From positions 96,275 to 160,274 of the forward strand of contig NZ_JALNMH010000005.1 in assembly GCF_023156535.1 (NCBI RefSeq): a DNA stretch of 64,000 nucleotides, written 5' to 3'. This DNA comes from Pseudomarimonas salicorniae. Its GTDB lineage: Bacteria; Pseudomonadota; Gammaproteobacteria; Xanthomonadales; Xanthomonadaceae. This document shows positions 61,328 to 64,000 of this stretch, one piece after another. Position 1 is the stretch's first letter. Each line of letters opens with the position of its first letter. The notes below the pieces were generated by a model, which made no database searches, had not been told where the DNA came from, and saw only the letters and a program-made list of their open reading frames with translations. The translations under genes and the position numbers were made by a program.

Positions 61328-63067
61328 GTGACCGGGCGGGCCGAGGTCATCCGGCGGCGCGTACTTGCCGCGCTCGAAGACCAACCCCTGTTCGACGGGA
61401 TGAGCAGCAGCGCACTGTCGGCCCTGGCCGACCAGGTCGAGTGGTTCGCGCTCGGCGGCGGCCGCCTGCTGTTCGACCAGGACGAGGACTCCGACGGCAT
61501 GTACCTGCTGGTGCACGGCCGGCTCAGCGCCAGCCGGCGGCAGGCCGACGGCAGCCTGCGCACCCTCGGCACCATCGCCGCCGGCGAGACCGTGGGCGAA
61601 ACCGGCCTGCTCGCCGGGGAGCCGCGCAATGCCAGGGTGGTGGCGCTGCGCGACTGCGAGCTGCTGTTCCTGCCGCGACTGGGCTTCGAACAGCTCGCCC
61701 GGGTCCATCCCGAGGCCATGCTGAGGCTGGTCCAGCTGGCCCTGAAGCGCAGCTACGGCCGACGCAGCCAGGAGGAATACCTGGCCTGCTTTGCCCTGCT
61801 GCCGGCGCATGCCGGGCTCGACCTTTCCGAGTGCGCCCGCGACTTCATCGCCGCCCTCGACGGCAGCGAACAGACCGAGCTGATCGATGCCGACAAGGCG
61901 CTGGAGAAGCCGCCCGGCTGGTTCGCCGAGCGCGAGGCGGCGATGCGCCACCTGGTCTATCTCGGCAACGAGGACGAGGACTGGCGGAGCCGCTGCGTAC
62001 GGCAGAGCGACTGCGTGCTGCTCATCGCCGACGCCAGCCGCCCGGCCCAGCTCTGCACGCCCCTACCGGTGCCGACCCGCGGCCCGGCGGTGCCGGTGCA
62101 TCTGGTCCTGGTCAATCCACGCGGCCCTTCGCCCGGCAGCACCGCCCCCTGGCTGGAGCGCCTGCCGCAGGGCCGTGCACACCACCACATCCGCGGCCCG
62201 CGCGACATCGCCCGACTCGTGCGCCGGTTGACCCGCGGCGCCGTGGGCCTGGTGCTCTCCGGCGGCGGGGCGCGCGGCTTCGCCCACCTCGGCACGATCC
62301 GCGCCCTGCGCGAGCACGGCTGGACCTTCGACTACGTAGGCGGCACAAGCATCGGGGCGATCATCGGCGCCGGGGTCGCCTGCGACTGGGACGACGCCAC
62401 CCTGCGCGAGGTCTATCACCGCGCCTTCGTCGCCTCCAATCCGCTGGCCGACTGGACCCTGCCGCTGGTCTCGCTGCGTTCGGGGCGCAGCGTGGTGCGG
62501 CGCCTGCGCGAGGCCTTCGGCAACCTCGACATCGAGGACCTGCCGATACCCTTCTTCTGCGTTTCCAGCGACCTCACCGAGGGCGCCCTGCAGGTCCATG
62601 AGACCGAAACCCTGTGGCGCGCCCTGCGCGCCTCCTGCGCCATCCCGGGGGTGCTTCCGCCGCTGTTCCGCCACGGTCGCGTCCTGGTCGACGGCGGCGT
62701 CATCGACAACCTGCCGGTCAGCGAGATGCGCCGGCGGATCTTCGGCCCGATCATCGCCAGCGACGTCGGCGGCGAGTACCGCCTGCCCACCGACATCGAC
62801 GAGGACCATCTCCCCGGCTGGTGGGAGCTGCTGCCCGAACTGTTCGGCCGACGCCGGCGGCCGCGCATCGGTCAGATCCTGCTGCGCTCGGGCATGGTCA
62901 ACTCGGCGCTCGGCACCCAGCGCGCGCGCAAGCTCAGCCGCCTGTTGCTGACCCCGTCGCTCGAGGGCATCGACCTGCTCGACTGGGACTGTTTCGAGCG
63001 CGCTGAAACGGCCGGTTATGAGTACGCCTGCGAGCGCCTGCGCGGGATGGACCCACCCGCGCTGTAA
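61328..63067 (+). CDS. cNMP-binding/patatin-like phospholipase fusion
   Basis: A protein of about 579 aa. The N-terminal cyclic-nucleotide-binding domain (about 20-140, DQDEDSDGMYLLVHGRLSAS, IAAGETVGETGLLAGEPRNA) is followed by a middle region and a patatin domain with the oxyanion GGGARGF near 313, the nucleophile Ser in GGTSIGA and the Asp in VDGGVIDN. The layout matches bacterial homologues of neuropathy target esterase. No ATG suits the start; GTG at 61328 is favoured, GTG at 61307 is possible. Binding of cAMP or a dinucleotide may tune phospholipase activity. Confidence 0.85.
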   Translation: MTGRAEVIRRRVLAALEDQPLFDGMSSSALSALADQVEWFALGGGRLLFDQDEDSDGMYLLVHGRLSASRRQADGSLRTLGTIAAGETVGETGLLAGEPRNARVVALRDCELLFLPRLGFEQLARVHPEAMLRLVQLALKRSYGRRSQEEYLACFALLPAHAGLDLSECARDFIAALDGSEQTELIDADKALEKPPGWFAEREAAMRHLVYLGNEDEDWRSRCVRQSDCVLLIADASRPAQLCTPLPVPTRGPAVPVHLVLVNPRGPSPGSTAPWLERLPQGRAHHHIRGPRDIARLVRRLTRGAVGLVLSGGGARGFAHLGTIRALREHGWTFDYVGGTSIGAIIGAGVACDWDDATLREVYHRAFVASNPLADWTLPLVSLRSGRSVVRRLREAFGNLDIEDLPIPFFCVSSDLTEGALQVHETETLWRALRASCAIPGVLPPLFRHGRVLVDGGVIDNLPVSEMRRRIFGPIIASDVGGEYRLPTDIDEDHLPGWWELLPELFGRRRRPRIGQILLRSGMVNSALGTQRARKLSRLLLTPSLEGIDLLDWDCFERAETAGYEYACERLRGMDPPAL

Positions 63068-63255
63068 TTGCAACTGAATTTAGCCACCCCGGCTTGGCCT
63101 GCGTTCACATTGGATGGGCAAGATCGGTGTCCTGAGCCGCGTGATGCCCGCGCGGCTGCTCCCCATCGCCGTCGACCGCACCGGGAACGATCCAGCCCGG
63201 GCGCGGTCGCAGGCTTTCCAGGGCCGGTTTCCCCGGGCCCGAAGAGGAACCGAGC

Positions 63256-64000
63256 ATGTCGCAACCGATCCGCGTTTTGCTGCCGATGCTCATTGTCCTC
63301 GGCGCCCTCGTCGCCCTGGTCGTGGCGCTCGGCCAACCCCTTCTGGACGCCTTCCTCGCCACGCCCTGGTTCAATGGGCTGATCCTTGCGGTGTTCGCCC
63401 TCGGCATCGCCGTCAACCTGCGCGGGGTGCTCCGCCTGCAGGGCGAGGTCCGCTGGATCGAGGCCTTCCGCCGGGCCAACCCGGAACGGCCGCCGACCAC
63501 CCAGCCGGTGCTGCTCTCGCCGATGGCCAAGCTGCTCTCGCACAGCGAGCGCAAGCCGCAGTCGCTGTCGACGGCGTCGATGCGCTCGCTGCTCGACAGC
63601 ATCTACCTGCGCCTCGAGGAACAGCGCGACCTGTCGCGCTACCTGATCGGCCTGCTGATCTTCCTCGGCCTGCTCGGCACCTTCTGGGGTCTATTGCTGA
63701 CCATTGCCTCGGTGGCCGAGATCATCGCCGGGCTGTCCGCCGGTAGCGACGCCCTGGCCATGTTCGACGCACTGAAGACCCGCCTTCGCGAGCCGCTGGC
63801 CGGCATGGCGACCAGCTTCTCGACCTCGCTGTTCGGCCTCGCCGGCTCGCTGGTGCTGGGCCTGCTCGACCTGTTCGCCGGGCGCGCTTCGAACCGTTTC
63901 TATTCCGAGCTGGAGGACTGGCTGTCCGGCATGACCCGGCTGTCTTCCGGCAGCAGCTTCGGCGGCGATGGCGACACCTCGGTACCGGCCTACGTGCAGG
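63256..64000 (+). CDS. MotA/TolQ/ExbB-type proton-channel protein (3' partial)
   Basis: The frame is open to the window end, giving 248 residues so far. Membrane segments near the start (VLLPMLIVLGALVALVVALG, FNGLILAVFALGIAVNL) and later (LIGLLIFLGLLGTFWGLLLT; TSLFGLAGSLVLGLLDLFA) frame a cytoplasmic loop. The GLLGTFWGL and TSFSTSLFGLAGS segments match the proton-channel core of the MotA/TolQ/ExbB family. A GAGGAA site precedes the ATG. A partner MotB/OmpA-type gene is expected just beyond the window. Confidence 0.8.
   Translation, partial: MSQPIRVLLPMLIVLGALVALVVALGQPLLDAFLATPWFNGLILAVFALGIAVNLRGVLRLQGEVRWIEAFRRANPERPPTTQPVLLSPMAKLLSHSERKPQSLSTASMRSLLDSIYLRLEEQRDLSRYLIGLLIFLGLLGTFWGLLLTIASVAEIIAGLSAGSDALAMFDALKTRLREPLAGMATSFSTSLFGLAGSLVLGLLDLFAGRASNRFYSELEDWLSGMTRLSSGSSFGGDGDTSVPAYVQ

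Overview
The window is about 64 kb of high-GC DNA from a gammaproteobacterium, most likely of the order Lysobacterales (Xanthomonadales). This is inferred from an IPTL-CTERM-type sorting tail, a duplicated WW..P.ESGWG C-terminal domain, secreted proteins ending in a GFE motif, divergent phhA/Lrp genes, an AceK kinase with its Icd target, a C-rich-loop RNA resembling Xanthomonas sX13, and abundant REP-like palindromes. No tRNA, rRNA, CRISPR array, integrase or transposase gene was recognised.

Layout. 1-6.2 kb: secreted surface proteins (a 255-bp tandem-repeat protein, a seven-repeat FG-GAP propeller, a leucine-rich-repeat protein). 6.2-12 kb: small enzymes, a four-gene minus-strand operon (gamma carbonic anhydrase, PA0069-type radical SAM protein, GFA protein, MmcQ protein) and a bacterial eRF1-like protein. 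12-18.8 kb: a NarL-type two-component system, a GAF histidine kinase, phenylalanine hydroxylase and its divergent Lrp-type regulator. 18.9-37.9 kb: mostly housekeeping and transport, including icd, two membrane proteins, a DUF5916 outer-membrane protein, an xth-DUF6498-fdhD run facing an FdhF/YdeP oxidoreductase, a LysR/oxidoreductase pair, and aceK. 38-48 kb: a lower-GC, accessory-looking segment. 49-64 kb: an M64 peptidase with duplicated C-terminal domains, a DMT transporter, an AsmA-like protein, a CorC/HlyC-type protein, an SGNH hydrolase, oligopeptidase A, a cNMP-patatin fusion and the start of a MotA/TolQ/ExbB-type channel gene.

The most unusual locus is at 40.4-47.5 kb. A 493-aa protein of unknown function with a Rossmann-type motif precedes an 1844-aa single-chain enzyme. 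The enzyme reads, in order, as a divergent P450-like domain, an FAD amine-oxidase/isomerase-type domain, a fatty-acyl-AMP ligase-type adenylation domain, an acyl carrier protein and a type I thioesterase. The later domains keep their key residues. I infer that it activates, oxidatively remodels and releases a fatty-acyl product.

Three non-coding findings stand out. A minus-strand RNA at about 57.89-58.03 kb has four hairpins, three of them with C-rich loops that could bind G-rich ribosome-binding sites, and ends in a T-tract. A composite 375-411 bp palindromic element, in four complete copies with CGGGCGCGAAG-type inverted ends and two partial copies, sits in intergenic spaces and looks like a non-autonomous mobile element. 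A second REP family forms an exact 195-bp-period tandem array at 15.25-15.74 kb and 23-bp ladders near 7.0-7.4 kb.
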